Origin: an uncultured Gemmiger sp.
GTDB lineage: Bacteria; Bacillota; Clostridia; Oscillospirales; Ruminococcaceae
Reading direction: 5' to 3'
DNA length: 33,368 bases
Assembly (NCBI GenBank): GCA_947629015.1
Contig: CANRCB010000022.1
Span: 1 to 33,368 of the forward strand
This document shows, piece after piece, positions 1 through 8,633 of the stretch. The notes under the pieces are model-generated. The model was given only the letters and a program-made list of their open reading frames with translations, was not told where the DNA came from and did no database searches. Position numbers and translations under genes: made by a program. The stretch's first letter is position 1; every line of letters begins with the position of its first letter.

Positions 1-950
1 AGCCACACAAGATAGCCGGCGGAGGCCATGGCCACATCCAGCGCGGTGCCGCCCAGCCAGCGCGGCCACGCGCCCCGCCCCGCGCCGCGGCGCGGCGCAC
101 GCCAGACCGCCAGCGCCACGGCCGCCACGGCCGCGAACAGCACACCGGATTCCTTCATAAAAGCGGTGAACAGCAGCGCCGCCCAATACCAGCGCGCCGA
201 GGGCGCCGCCAGATACAGCGCCGCGCAGGCAAGCATGCCCACCGCCAGCATATAATCCGGCAGCGCGCTGATATAGCCGTAGGAGACGGCGCTGTAATCG
301 GCCGAGAAGGCGTGGTAGTTCTGCAAAAGCGGCGTCAGGGCCAGCGCCATGAAAAACACGCTGCCGGCCCGCCGGCCCGCGCCGCGCCGCTCGACCTGCT
401 CGGCCGCGGCGGCAAAGACGGCAAAATAGAAGTACCCGTAGCTCAGGTACAGATCGCCCTCGGAAAAATCGCGGGAGAAGAACTGGTACAGATAGCTCAG
501 CACCGCAGGGCCGCAGGGGTCCTCGGTCGCCCGGGCCGGGGATTCCGCCACGGTGTACAGAAGATTGCTCAGCTGGGTGACCTTGGCGTTGATGCCGGTG
601 ATGTAAAATTCGTCCCAGTAGGTAAAGGCCGGCTGTTGCAGCGCAAACACCGCCGTGAGCACCGCGCCCGCCGCCAGCGCCAGCACGACCGGCCGCGTGA
701 GGAAGGCGCGCGCCCCCGCGCACCACGCCTGCGGGCCTTCGCGCCGGATATCCGCCAGCGTGGACAGCAAACACCCCGCCAGCAGCACGGCCGCCGCTCC
801 GAACAGCACGTTGAGCATGGCGGCGGCGCACAGCGCCAGCAGCGCGGTGAGCAGCAGGCACAGGTGCGCGGCGGCCGGGGGCAGCCCGGTTTTTTTATGC
901 AGATGCAAGGCGCCGAGCCAAAGCAGCAGCGCCGGGCCCCAGGTAAGCAT
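1..950 (-). CDS. GT-C-like multi-pass membrane protein, 3' end outside the window
   Basis: Reading the minus strand from the ATG at 950 gives 316 open codons up to the window edge, so the C-terminus is missing. The start is preceded by a GGAAAGGGGG ribosome site. The protein is very hydrophobic with many leucine/alanine membrane segments. After the first few segments, residues 110-122 read TYWDEFYITGINA; a paired D-E at 113-114 in the first long outer loop, and KESG near 266-269, resemble the GT-C glycosyltransferase architecture (GT39/ArnT-like, lipid-linked sugar donors). That is inference from pattern, not a domain match. It lies 75 bp after the glutamate-cysteine ligase gene and downstream of a polysaccharide export operon, so a role in decorating surface glycan is plausible. 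Any other polytopic membrane protein remains possible. Confidence 0.7.
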   Translation of the reverse strand, partial: MLTWGPALLLWLGALHLHKKTGLPPAAAHLCLLLTALLALCAAAMLNVLFGAAAVLLAGCLLSTLADIRREGPQAWCAGARAFLTRPVVLALAAGAVLTAVFALQQPAFTYWDEFYITGINAKVTQLSNLLYTVAESPARATEDPCGPAVLSYLYQFFSRDFSEGDLYLSYGYFYFAVFAAAAEQVERRGAGRRAGSVFFMALALTPLLQNYHAFSADYSAVSYGYISALPDYMLAVGMLACAALYLAAPSARWYWAALLFTAFMKESGVLFAAVAAVALAVWRAPRRGAGRGAWPRWLGGTALDVAMASAGYLVW

Positions 951-1025
951 ACGGCGGCCCCCTTTCCGCACGGCGGCGCGCGGCGCCCCGTGCCGATTTT
1001 GCAAATACCGGCCCTTTTGGGCCGT

Positions 1026-2294
1026 TCAGGGCTGCGCGGCCAGCGCCAGCCCCTTTTGCACGAACCCGCCGGAGAACGCGGCGCGCACGCGCCACGCATA
1101 GCGGGAATACGGATCGATGAATTTTTGGCGTTCAAAGCCCAGGATCTCCTGCACCCAGCCGGGGTAGCCCTTGTAGAAATCCTGCATCATGGCCAGCACG
1201 CGCTCCCCCGCTTCGGCCACCGAGTAGACGCTGCCGTCCGGCACGACGATCTTGACGGTCTTGAGGTCATAGTGGGCGGCGTTTTTGAAGTTCTGCGCCG
1301 CCTGCACCTGGTCCCTGCGGGAGAAGGGCTGGCGCGGCGTGGCCGCCAGAAAGACCAGCAGCAGCTGCGCAAAGAGCAGGTCCCGCTCGTCAAGGCCGGC
1401 GGGGGCAAAGGGGTTGAGGTCGGCCATGCGCAGCTCGATGTGGTCAACGCCCTCGTTTTGCAGCGCGTCGATGTCGTTGTGGCCGCGCGGCTTGAGGCGG
1501 ATGGGGTAGTACAGCTCGCTTGGCGCGGCGAGCAGCCCCTCGTCCACATAGCGGCGGATGCCCGCCGCATAGGCGGCGACATCGGTATAGGCAAGCATCG
1601 GGGTGAAATAGTTCCAATACCCCAGCTCGCTGCAGCGCGTGGAGGCCATGCCGTTGAATTCATCCTTGCCCAGCACGCCCTTTTCGATGTAGCTGGAATC
1701 CAGCAGCGGGCTGGCGGCGGTGACGGCGGTGAGCACCCAGCCGTAGGCGGCCATACGCTCGGCCAAGGTGACGTAGAGGTCGTTTTTGAAGTTGGGGAAA
1801 TCCTCCGCCGCGCCGCCCGCGGCGGCAAAGGCCGCGCGCAGCAGCGCGGGCGAGAAGGAGTAGTTGATGTGCACGCCGCACAGGGCCATCTTGTACCGGC
1901 CGTACCGGTCGGCCAGGTATTGGCGGTAGGCGGTCTTGCCGGCCTGCGGGCCGGTAAAGCGGGCGATGGGGATATCGTCCTCGCCGCGGATATAGGGCGG
2001 GTTGCTGAAGGGCCACAAGAGCTCCGGCGCCTCCAGGGCGGCCAGGGTGCGGCGTATCCTGGCCGTGTAGCCGGCCAACTCCCCCAGCGCCGCGGCGGCC
2101 GTGGGGCGCGGCGCGGTGTTGATCTCGGTCTGGTTCTCGCAGAAATCCCGCACGATGTGCTTTTCGGCGCCAAAGGGGTGCGGCGTATGGGCAAAATACC
2201 CTTCCGGGGTGACGCGCAGGTTCTCTTTTTCAAGGCCGAACAGGCCCCGGAACAGATGCAGGCGCACGGCGGAGGCCCTTGTATCCAGCAGCAT
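1026..2294 (-). CDS. gshA: glutamate-cysteine ligase, stand-alone
   Basis: This 422-residue protein should make gamma-glutamylcysteine from glutamate, cysteine and ATP in the cytoplasm, the first step of glutathione synthesis. Family features are visible: GLEKENLRV near residues 20-28, ENQTEINTAP near 53-62, CGVHINYSFSP near 139-149, and HIELRMADLNPF in the C-terminal half. It looks like the catalytic module of the bacterial GshA/GshF family. It ends without the ATP-grasp domain that gives bifunctional GshF its glutathione synthetase activity, and no gshB is in the window. The ATG at 2294 has GGGGAGGG just upstream and a good promoter at 2341-2369, so it is probably transcribed separately from the glycosyltransferases upstream. 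Cells may accumulate gamma-Glu-Cys or complete glutathione with an enzyme encoded elsewhere. Confidence 0.9.
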   Translation of the reverse strand: MLLDTRASAVRLHLFRGLFGLEKENLRVTPEGYFAHTPHPFGAEKHIVRDFCENQTEINTAPRPTAAAALGELAGYTARIRRTLAALEAPELLWPFSNPPYIRGEDDIPIARFTGPQAGKTAYRQYLADRYGRYKMALCGVHINYSFSPALLRAAFAAAGGAAEDFPNFKNDLYVTLAERMAAYGWVLTAVTAASPLLDSSYIEKGVLGKDEFNGMASTRCSELGYWNYFTPMLAYTDVAAYAAGIRRYVDEGLLAAPSELYYPIRLKPRGHNDIDALQNEGVDHIELRMADLNPFAPAGLDERDLLFAQLLLVFLAATPRQPFSRRDQVQAAQNFKNAAHYDLKTVKIVVPDGSVYSVAEAGERVLAMMQDFYKGYPGWVQEILGFERQKFIDPYSRYAWRVRAAFSGGFVQKGLALAAQP

Positions 2295-2340
2295 ATGCCC
2301 TCCCCTTTCCCGCCCGCTGCGCGCGGCGATGCCCGCACAC

Positions 2341-2369
2341 AGGATAGCATATCCGCCGGCGTTTTACAA
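2341..2369 (-). promoter_or_regulatory. sigma-A-type promoter for gshA
   Basis: On the minus strand, TTGTAA (2364-2369) and TATCCT (2341-2346) are separated by 17 bp and lie about 47 bp before the gshA start. Seen by eye; no transcription start is known. Confidence 0.6.
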
Positions 2370-2583
2370 GCACCCGCGCGGCGTTGGGCGGCGCGGCCGG
2401 GGATGCGTTTGCGGGGGTGTTTACCCGCCCCTCATCCGGCCTAAGAGCCGGGCCTTCGGCCCGCTTGGCTCCGGTGCGAAGCCCGGAGCTTGGCCGTCGA
2501 AATGCGCCTGCGGGCGCGATCCCCCCAGGGGGAAGGCTTTCAGGGCGGGATGCCCCGGAAGGTTTCCCTCTTTGGGACGCGCC
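2370..2583. repeat. GC-rich palindromic intergenic region without a gene
   Basis: No credible gene is seen here. The stretch contains nested inverted repeats. CGGGCC (2449-2454) pairs with GGCCCG (2458-2463) across a TTC loop. Next to it, GCTCCGG pairs with CCGGAGC around 2469-2488. On the minus strand this follows the stop of the second glycosyltransferase and could fold as a transcript-end structure, but there is no clean T-tract. The composition resembles the other palindromic intergenic repeats in this window. Confidence 0.5.
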
Positions 2584-4416
2584 TCAGCCGCTGACGGCCT
2601 TGAGGCGGCGTAGGTCGCCGCTTTCGCGGAAATCCTCATAGTCAAGGCTCAGGTTGGGGTTGTAGTACGGGTCCCGCAAAAGGGCGTCGCGGCCGTGCTT
2701 TTCGTACAGGCGGGCGCGCTCGGCGTCGGCGCGGGCCTTTTTGGCGGGGTCGGTGTCGTCGTCCCCGCGGGACTTGCTCTCGTAGTGGGTGAGCTCGGCG
2801 TAGGGCGTCCAGACCACCTTCCAGCCCGCCTTGCCCACGCGCAGGCAGAAGTCGACATCGTTGTAGGCGACGGTGAACGCCTCGTCCAGGCCGCCTACGG
2901 CGTCATACACCGAGGCGCGCACCAGCAGGCAGGCCGCCGTCACGGCGGAAAAGTCCTGCACGGTGGCAAGGCGGAACATATACCCGCTGCCGCGCCGGTG
3001 GTATTTGTGGCTGTGCCCGGCATAGCCGCCCAGCCCCGTGATGATGCCGGCGTGCTGCACCGTGCCGTCCGGGTACCACAGCATGGCCCCGCATACTCCG
3101 GCGCCGCTGGCCGCCATCGTTGAGAGCATCTGGCACAGCCAGTCACCGTTTTGCACCTCGACGTCGTTGTTGAGCAGCAGCAGGTATTTGCCGGTGGCGT
3201 ACCTGCGGCCGAAATTGTTGACGCGGCTGAAGTTGAAGGCGCCCTTGTACGTGACCACGCGGCAGTTCTCGTACCGCTGCGGCAGCGTTTTGTAGTAGGC
3301 GAAGGTGGCCGGGTCGGCGGAGTTGTTTTCGATGACGATGACCTCGAGCTCGTCGTACCGCGTTTTGGCGTAGAGGCTGTGCAGGCATTTTTCAAGGTCA
3401 TCGGTATGGTCCTTGTTGGGGATGAGCACGCTGACGCGCTCGGGCGTGAATTCCGCCACGACGTGGCAGGTGCCGGGGTAAAGCCCCTCCTCGGCATGGG
3501 CCCTTTTGCCGGTGGCGGCAAGATGGTCATCGACGGCCCGCAGCATCGCCTTGACGACATAGGGCTTGGCCCCCGTGCCGCCGCTGGTGGAACCGCCGTG
3601 CACCCGCCAGTAATAGAGCACCTGCGGGATGTGGTACGGCGCGGCGGCGGGGTCGGTTTTGTGCATTTCATCGATGAGGCGCAAAAAAAGGTCGTGATCC
3701 TGCGCGCCGTCGCACACGGGGCGCTCGCCGCCCACCCGCGCAAACAGCGCCTTGCCAAACACCGCGAGATGGCAGATGTAGTTGCAGCTTTCAAGGTATT
3801 CCGGCGCATAGTCCGGCTTGAAATGCGCCACGTGCGCGGCGCGCGGGTTTTTGGTGAACAGCGCCTCGTCGCTGTACAAAAACGCGGCGCCGGTTCTCTG
3901 GATGGCTTTGCCCATGCAGTAGACGGCGTGCGGGGCGAGCACGTCGTCGTGGTCGGCAAGGGCGAGATACTCCCCCGCCGCCAGCGCCGCGGCGGCGTTG
4001 GTGTTTTGGGCGATGCCGCCGTTTTCGATCTTTTGGTACAGGATGCGTGCGTCTTTGGCGGCATATTTTTGCGCCAGCGCACCCACCGCGGCGTGGGCGG
4101 CGTCCGACGCGTCCACCAGGACGAGCTGCCAGCGCGGGCAGGTCTGGGCGAGGACGCTCTCCAAAAATGCTTTGAGATACGCGGGCGGGGTGTTGTACAG
4201 CGGCGTCAAAATGCTGATGAGGGGGAAAGCGGCCGTGTCCGCGGCGCGCTGGGCCGCCAGCGCCTGTTTGCCGGGCCAGTAGCGCCCACGCCTGCCCAAC
4301 AGCCGGCGCCGCAAAAAGCCCGCGGTGCGCGCGGCCATGGCGCCCACGCCCTGCTCTTTGGCAAGGGTGCGGGCGTAGGCGGACAATTCCTTGATGCGTT
4401 TGGCGCGCAGATCCAT
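2584..4416 (-). CDS. two-domain GT2 glycosyltransferase (downstream copy)
   Basis: A 610-residue cytoplasmic, probably membrane-associated, glycosyltransferase with two GT-A modules. The first begins at ISILTPLYNTP near residue 67 and has the acidic ADHDD nucleotide-sugar/metal motif near 154. The second begins at VSVLIPNKDHTDDL near 330 and has LLLLNNDVEV, then a late GGLDEAFTVAYNDVDFCLRV segment and LTHYESKSRG, typical of family 2 enzymes that build rhamnose-containing or O-antigen-like glycans. It starts 10 bp after the stop of a clear paralogue, with AAGGAG before its ATG, so it is the fifth gene of the rfbC-wzm-wzt-GT operon. Acceptor and linkage cannot be read from sequence. The shared scaffold with the upstream copy points to an old tandem duplication. 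Confidence 0.88.
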   Translation of the reverse strand: MDLRAKRIKELSAYARTLAKEQGVGAMAARTAGFLRRRLLGRRGRYWPGKQALAAQRAADTAAFPLISILTPLYNTPPAYLKAFLESVLAQTCPRWQLVLVDASDAAHAAVGALAQKYAAKDARILYQKIENGGIAQNTNAAAALAAGEYLALADHDDVLAPHAVYCMGKAIQRTGAAFLYSDEALFTKNPRAAHVAHFKPDYAPEYLESCNYICHLAVFGKALFARVGGERPVCDGAQDHDLFLRLIDEMHKTDPAAAPYHIPQVLYYWRVHGGSTSGGTGAKPYVVKAMLRAVDDHLAATGKRAHAEEGLYPGTCHVVAEFTPERVSVLIPNKDHTDDLEKCLHSLYAKTRYDELEVIVIENNSADPATFAYYKTLPQRYENCRVVTYKGAFNFSRVNNFGRRYATGKYLLLLNNDVEVQNGDWLCQMLSTMAASGAGVCGAMLWYPDGTVQHAGIITGLGGYAGHSHKYHRRGSGYMFRLATVQDFSAVTAACLLVRASVYDAVGGLDEAFTVAYNDVDFCLRVGKAGWKVVWTPYAELTHYESKSRGDDDTDPAKKARADAERARLYEKHGRDALLRDPYYNPNLSLDYEDFRESGDLRRLKAVSG

Positions 4417-4426
4417 GGACGGCTCC

Positions 4427-6292
4427 TTACTTCAGGCCGAAATTCTCGAACAGGTTGTTGAAGTGGGGGTTGTAGTAGGGGTCATAGCTGTCGATATAGC
4501 GCTTGTATTTTGCGTAAAAATTGGCTTTTTCCCGCGCGTAGCGGGCCGCGTTTTCCGGGGTGGTGTCCAGCCCGCGGCTCTTGCTCTCATAGTGGTACGC
4601 CTCGGCGCAGGGGGTGAACACGTTCAAAAGGCCCTGTTCCCACAGCTTGAGGCAGTAGTCCACGTCGTTGTAGGCGACGGCAAAATTTTCCTCGTCCAGG
4701 CCGCCGGCGGCCTCGTACAGGCGGCGCTTGGTCATCAGGCAGGCGCCGGTGACGGCCATATAGTTTTGCGCGGTGACAAGGCGGTACAGATCCCCCACCG
4801 CCCCCCGCGGGTAGCTTTTGTGGCTGTGGCCGGCGCTGCCGTTGATGCCCAGGAGCACCCCGGCGTGCTGGATGGTGTCGTCGGGGTAATAGAGTTTGGC
4901 GCCCACGGCGCCGACGTCCGGCCGCTGGCTGTAGGAGAGCAGCTCGCGCAAAAAGCCGTCGGACAAGATCTCGATGTCGTTGTTGAGCAGCAAAAGATGC
5001 TCGCCCTTGGCCTGCCGCGCACCGAAATTGTTGACGGCGGAGAAGTTGAACGCGCCCTCATATTTTACAACGCGGCAGCGCGGGTACCGCTGCGGCAGGG
5101 CGTCATAGAAGGCAAAGGTGGCAGGGTCGGTGGAGTTGTTTTCGAGGATGAGCACCTCAAAAGCATCGTAGCCGGCCTTCGCGTACAGGCTGCGCAGGCA
5201 GCGGGCGAGGTCATCGGTATGGTCCTTGTTGGGGATGAGCACGCTGACGAGCGGGGTGCCGGTCAGCTCATACCGCACATGGAAGGCCCCGGGTGCGCCT
5301 GCCACCGGCACGGCGCGGCCCGGCAGGCCCAAACGGCCCAGCTGGGCGTTGACGGCGCGCGCGCCGGCTTCGACGGCGTAGGGCTTGGCCTCCATGCCGG
5401 CGGCGGTGGAGCCGGCATGGCCGCGCCAGACATACAGCACCTTTTTGATGTGCTCGATGCGGCCTGCCTGTTCGGTCAGGCGCAGGAGCAGGTCATGGTC
5501 CTGCGCGCCGTCGTATTCGGGCGATTCGGCCGCGCCGGCCTTTTGCAGCAGGGCGCGGGTGAACACCACCAGATGGGTGATGTAATTGCACCCGCGCAGG
5601 TAGTCGGGCGCGAAATCCGGCTTGAAATGGTAACCGCCGAGGCGCTTGAGATCCTCGGAGAGGACGATCTCGTCGCTGTAGACAAGGTCCGCCCCGGTGG
5701 CGTTGAGCGCCTGCACGCATTCGTACAGGGCGTTCGGATAGAGCACGTCGTCGTGGTCGAGCAGGGCGATGCAGCCGCCCGCGGCGGCGGCGAAGCCGGC
5801 GGTGGTGTTGCGCGCGATGCCGCCGTTTTCCACCTTCCTGTACAAAATGCGCGCGTCCTTTTGGGCGGCGGTTTGCGCGGCCGCATACGGCGCGTCGGAC
5901 GCGTCCACAAGCACGAGCTGCCAGTTGCCGTAGGTCTGTTTCTGCACGCTGGCGAGCATCTGGCGGAAGAATTTGGCCGGGGTGTTGTACACCGGCACCA
6001 CGATGCTGACGCACGGCCCCTGCAAAGCGGCCGCGCGCTGGCGCTTGAGCTCCCGCCGCAGCGGGATGTCGGCACGGTGGCGCCAGCCGTCGTGGTGGAA
6101 GGCAAGGCCCACCTTAAACACGATGTCCCGCCAGAGCTGCTCGGCCCCCTGCTCCTTGAGGGTGGCCAGGCTGCGGCGGGCAAGGTCTTTGAGGTGGGCG
6201 GGGCGCAGAAGGCGGCGCGCCATGGCGCCGACGCTGTCCGGGCGGGCGACGTCGGCGGGCAGGGGCTGTGGATTCGGGTCAGGTCGTTTCAT
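4427..6292 (-). CDS. two-domain GT2 glycosyltransferase (upstream copy)
   Basis: A 621-residue paralogue of the next gene. The first GT-A module starts at VSIVVPVYNTP near residue 96, with the LDHDDVL metal motif near 180. The second starts at VSVLIPNKDHTDDL near 349, with LLLLNNDIEI and later GGLDEENFAVAYNDVDYCLKL. Both copies share IENGGIA/VENGGIA, KFKPDYAPEYL/HFKPDFAPDYL and the GAFNFS.VNNFG block. The start at 6292 lies 10 bp after the ABC ATPase stop with AAGGCG upstream. Two double-domain transferases beside an ABC exporter fit assembly of a repeating glycan on a lipid carrier before export; that pathway role is inferred from context. Which sugar each module transfers is unknown. Confidence 0.88.
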   Translation of the reverse strand: MKRPDPNPQPLPADVARPDSVGAMARRLLRPAHLKDLARRSLATLKEQGAEQLWRDIVFKVGLAFHHDGWRHRADIPLRRELKRQRAAALQGPCVSIVVPVYNTPAKFFRQMLASVQKQTYGNWQLVLVDASDAPYAAAQTAAQKDARILYRKVENGGIARNTTAGFAAAAGGCIALLDHDDVLYPNALYECVQALNATGADLVYSDEIVLSEDLKRLGGYHFKPDFAPDYLRGCNYITHLVVFTRALLQKAGAAESPEYDGAQDHDLLLRLTEQAGRIEHIKKVLYVWRGHAGSTAAGMEAKPYAVEAGARAVNAQLGRLGLPGRAVPVAGAPGAFHVRYELTGTPLVSVLIPNKDHTDDLARCLRSLYAKAGYDAFEVLILENNSTDPATFAFYDALPQRYPRCRVVKYEGAFNFSAVNNFGARQAKGEHLLLLNNDIEILSDGFLRELLSYSQRPDVGAVGAKLYYPDDTIQHAGVLLGINGSAGHSHKSYPRGAVGDLYRLVTAQNYMAVTGACLMTKRRLYEAAGGLDEENFAVAYNDVDYCLKLWEQGLLNVFTPCAEAYHYESKSRGLDTTPENAARYAREKANFYAKYKRYIDSYDPYYNPHFNNLFENFGLK

Positions 6293-6302
6293 AGCGGGCG
6301 CC

Positions 6303-7046
6303 TTATGTCTTTTGAAATTTGCGGTATTCGGCCGTGATGGGCCCGGCGTCGCCGTTGCGGCGCAATACGCCGTGGTCCAGCCATGCGGCCTTGTTGCACA
6401 TACGCTCGATCTGCTCGATGGAATGGCTGACCAAGATCACCGTGGTGCCGCCGCCCATCAGCTCGGCCATGCGCTTTTCGCACTTTTGCTGGAACAGGAA
6501 ATCCCCCACCGACAAAATCTCGTCGGCGATGAGGATATCGGGTTTTGTGATGGTGGCCACCGCGAAGGCCAGCCGCGCCACCATGCCGCTGGAATAGTTT
6601 TTGAGCGGGACGTCCAAAAAGTCCTGCAATTCGCTGAAATCGACGATCTCGTCAAATTTGCTCCGGATATATTTGGGCGTGTAGCCGAGCACGGCGCCGT
6701 TGAGGTAGATGTTCTCCCGCGCGGTGAGGTCCATATCGAACCCGGCGCCCAGCTCGATGAGGGGGGCGATGGTGCCGCGCACCGTCACCTTGCCCTGCGA
6801 AGGCTTGTACACGCCGGAGATGATCTTGAGCAGCGTCGATTTGCCGCTGCCGTTGAGGCCGATCAGGCCGTAAAAATCCCCGGGCATGATGTCAAAGCTG
6901 ACATCCTTCAGGGCATAAAACTCGTCAAAGCGGACGCCGCCGTGGGCCAGCGCGATAAAATATTCCTTGAGGCTCTCGTGCTTTTCCTTGGCGAGGTTGA
7001 AGCGCATGGATACGTTTTGGATGGAGATGATGGGCTGCTGTTCCAT
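6303..7046 (-). CDS. polysaccharide ABC transporter ATP-binding protein (Wzt/TagH type)
   Basis: This 247-residue ATPase powers glycan export with the adjacent permease. Visible motifs are Walker A GLNGSGKST (63-71), the signature YSSGMVARLAF (151-161), Walker B ILIADE (171-176) and the H-loop LVSHS near 205. The degenerate signature (SSGM in place of SGGQ) and the N-terminal MRFNLAKEKHESLKEYF segment are typical of the Wzt/TagH/RfbE class. It stops soon after the ATPase core, so the C-terminal carbohydrate-recognition domain of long Wzt proteins is absent; export should then not depend on a modified chain end. The gene sits 18 bp after the permease and 10 bp before a glycosyltransferase. The ribosome site is weak, which suggests translational coupling. 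Confidence 0.92.
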   Translation of the reverse strand: MEQQPIISIQNVSMRFNLAKEKHESLKEYFIALAHGGVRFDEFYALKDVSFDIMPGDFYGLIGLNGSGKSTLLKIISGVYKPSQGKVTVRGTIAPLIELGAGFDMDLTARENIYLNGAVLGYTPKYIRSKFDEIVDFSELQDFLDVPLKNYSSGMVARLAFAVATITKPDILIADEILSVGDFLFQQKCEKRMAELMGGGTTVILVSHSIEQIERMCNKAAWLDHGVLRRNGDAGPITAEYRKFQKT

Positions 7047-7064
7047 ACCCTGAAAAGCGCCCCC

Positions 7065-7865
7065 TTACATATACAGGACGAATTTGTCCTGCGTTTTTTT
7101 GAACACGAGCAGCCCCAGCCCCATGCTGAGCGCGGCGCAGACAAAGCACACCAGCACCATGTTGAGGGTGAGCCCCTCGCCCCACAGCACGCAGCTGCGG
7201 AAGGAGGTAATGTACCAGTAGATGGGGTTGAGGTTGATGATGCGCTGGAAAATCCCGTCCATCATGCGCGGGTCATAGAAGATGGCGCTGGCGTAGACGA
7301 GCAGCGTGCAGAACACCTCCCACATATGGGAGATATCGCGCACGAACACATACAGTGCCGCCAAAAACAGCCCGATGCCGAGGCTGAAAAAGAACAGCAT
7401 GGCCAGCGGGTACAGCCCCAGCAGCGCCGTGCCCCATGTGACCGGCGTCCAGGTGACCACCAGCACGATGGCCAGCGCCACAAAGCTGAACAGGCAGTTG
7501 ATGAACGCGAAGCACGCCTTTTCCAGCGGGAACACATATTTGGGGATGTAGACCTTGCGCAGCAGCGGGGCGTTGTGCATCACGCTTTCCATCGCCATGG
7601 TGGTGCTTTCGCGGAAGAAGTTGAACAACAGCTGCCCGATGAGCAGGAAAGCGGCAAAATTCTCGATGCCCTCGCCGCGCAGGCCGCGCATGATGGAGTC
7701 AAACACGACATACATCACAAGGCAGGTCAGCAGCGGGTTGAGCACGCTCCACGCGACGCCCAGGATACTGCGCCGGTATTTGAGGCGGAAATCCCGCAGG
7801 ATGAGGTTTTGCAGTAAAAAACGGTAACGCCAGCCATCGGCGAGGGCGGTTTTCAGGTATTGCAC
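7065..7865 (-). CDS. polysaccharide ABC transporter permease (Wzm/TagG type)
   Basis: A 266-residue ABC-2 type membrane protein with about six hydrophobic segments, which would form the channel for an undecaprenyl-linked glycan. The N-terminal LQNLILRDFRLKYRRSILGVAWSVLNPLLTCLVMYVVF stretch (split by charged residues) is characteristic of the RfbA/TagG/KpsM group, as is INLNPIYWYITSFRSCVLWGE near the C-terminus. The start is GTG at 7865, supported by AAGGGG eight bases upstream; a nearby ATG is out of frame. It lies 33 bp after rfbC and 18 bp before its cognate ATPase. Confidence 0.92.
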   Translation of the reverse strand: MQYLKTALADGWRYRFLLQNLILRDFRLKYRRSILGVAWSVLNPLLTCLVMYVVFDSIMRGLRGEGIENFAAFLLIGQLLFNFFRESTTMAMESVMHNAPLLRKVYIPKYVFPLEKACFAFINCLFSFVALAIVLVVTWTPVTWGTALLGLYPLAMLFFFSLGIGLFLAALYVFVRDISHMWEVFCTLLVYASAIFYDPRMMDGIFQRIINLNPIYWYITSFRSCVLWGEGLTLNMVLVCFVCAALSMGLGLLVFKKTQDKFVLYM

Positions 7866-7898
7866 GTCATGTCCCCTTTTTGCCCGGGAGGGGCTGTC

Positions 7899-8465
7899 TC
7901 AATACTTTGCGAAAAAGGCGAAATCCTGCTGTGCGAAGGGGGTATGCCTGCCGTCCTTGGCGCTGAGCCGGTACGCACAGCCGCAGTCCGGCCAGCGCAC
8001 GCCGACGGTGGGGTCATCGTAGGGGATGCCGCCCTCGGCCTCGGGGGCGTAGACGTCGGTGCATTTGTAGGTGAACTCCGCCACGTCGGACAGCACAAGG
8101 AACCCGTGGGCAAAGCCTTCCGGTATCCAGAGCATCTTTTTGTTCTCGGCCGAAAGCGTCACGCCCGTCCACTGCCCGAAATGCGCGCTGTGGGGGCGGC
8201 AGTCCACCGCCACGTCGTACACCTCGCCCAGCGTCACGCGCACCAGCTTGCCCTGCGTGTGCGCCTTCTGGAAATGCAGCCCGCGCAGCACCCCGCGGGA
8301 AGAGCGGCTCTGGTTGTCCTGCACGAAGGGGCCGGGGATGCCGGCGGCGGCGAAATCGGCCGCTTTGTACGTCTCCATAAAATAGCCGCGCGCATCGCCG
8401 AAGACCTGCGGTTCCACCACAAGGACGCCCGGCAGGGCGGTGGGGGTAAAGGTGAACTTGCCCAT
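7899..8465 (-). CDS. rfbC: dTDP-4-dehydrorhamnose 3,5-epimerase
   Basis: A 188-residue cupin-fold enzyme that epimerises dTDP-4-keto-6-deoxyglucose at C3 and C5 in dTDP-L-rhamnose synthesis. The catalytic histidine lies in RGVLRGLHFQ (His64) and the usual catalytic tyrosine in EFTYKCTDVY (Tyr133); DARGYFMETY and WIPEGFAHGF are also family landmarks, and the length is normal. The ATG at 8465 has AAGGAG nine bases upstream; an earlier in-frame TTG at 8486 would contain that ribosome site and is rejected. It is the first gene of the export/glycosyltransferase operon. The partners rfbA, rfbB and rfbD are not in the window and must lie elsewhere. The product implies rhamnose in the exported glycan, which is inference. 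Confidence 0.94.
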   Translation of the reverse strand: MGKFTFTPTALPGVLVVEPQVFGDARGYFMETYKAADFAAAGIPGPFVQDNQSRSSRGVLRGLHFQKAHTQGKLVRVTLGEVYDVAVDCRPHSAHFGQWTGVTLSAENKKMLWIPEGFAHGFLVLSDVAEFTYKCTDVYAPEAEGGIPYDDPTVGVRWPDCGCAYRLSAKDGRHTPFAQQDFAFFAKY

Positions 8466-8497
8466 GGCACAGTGCTCCTTATACAATGATGTAGTTT

Positions 8498-8526
8498 ATT
8501 GTACTCTGTTTTGGCGGCAAACGCAA
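8498..8526 (-). promoter_or_regulatory. promoter of the rfbC-wzm-wzt-GT operon
   Basis: On the minus strand, TTGCGT (8521-8526) and TACAAT (8498-8503) are 17 bp apart, 32 bp before the rfbC start. The -10 is good and the -35 is only moderate. Confidence 0.55.
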
Positions 8527-8575
8527 CCTGTTTTTTGGCCGGCGCGGTAACGCCGCGCGCAAGACCCCGTCTTTA

Positions 8576-8605
8576 TTTACAAAACCGCCGCGCGCGTGCT
8601 ATACT
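8576..8605 (+). promoter_or_regulatory. promoter for 5-formyltetrahydrofolate cyclo-ligase
   Basis: TTTACA (8576-8581) and TATACT (8600-8605) are 18 bp apart, 28 bp before the ATG. It is divergent from the rfbC promoter about 50 bp away. Confidence 0.65.
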
Positions 8606-8633
8606 GGGCAAAATACCAAAAGGAGGCGCCGGC

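Noticed and set aside
312-6337. Long plus-strand ORFs (312-2444, 3151-4461, 4391-6337) opposite gshA and the glycosyltransferases
   Set aside because: They are antisense to well-recognised proteins. Open antisense frames are expected at this GC content, the translations are rich in G, A, R, V and H, and no ribosome site or known motif was seen.
8466-8486. Upstream TTG start for rfbC
   Set aside because: The codons would include the AAGGAG ribosome site of the ATG at 8465, and RfbC proteins begin near that ATG.
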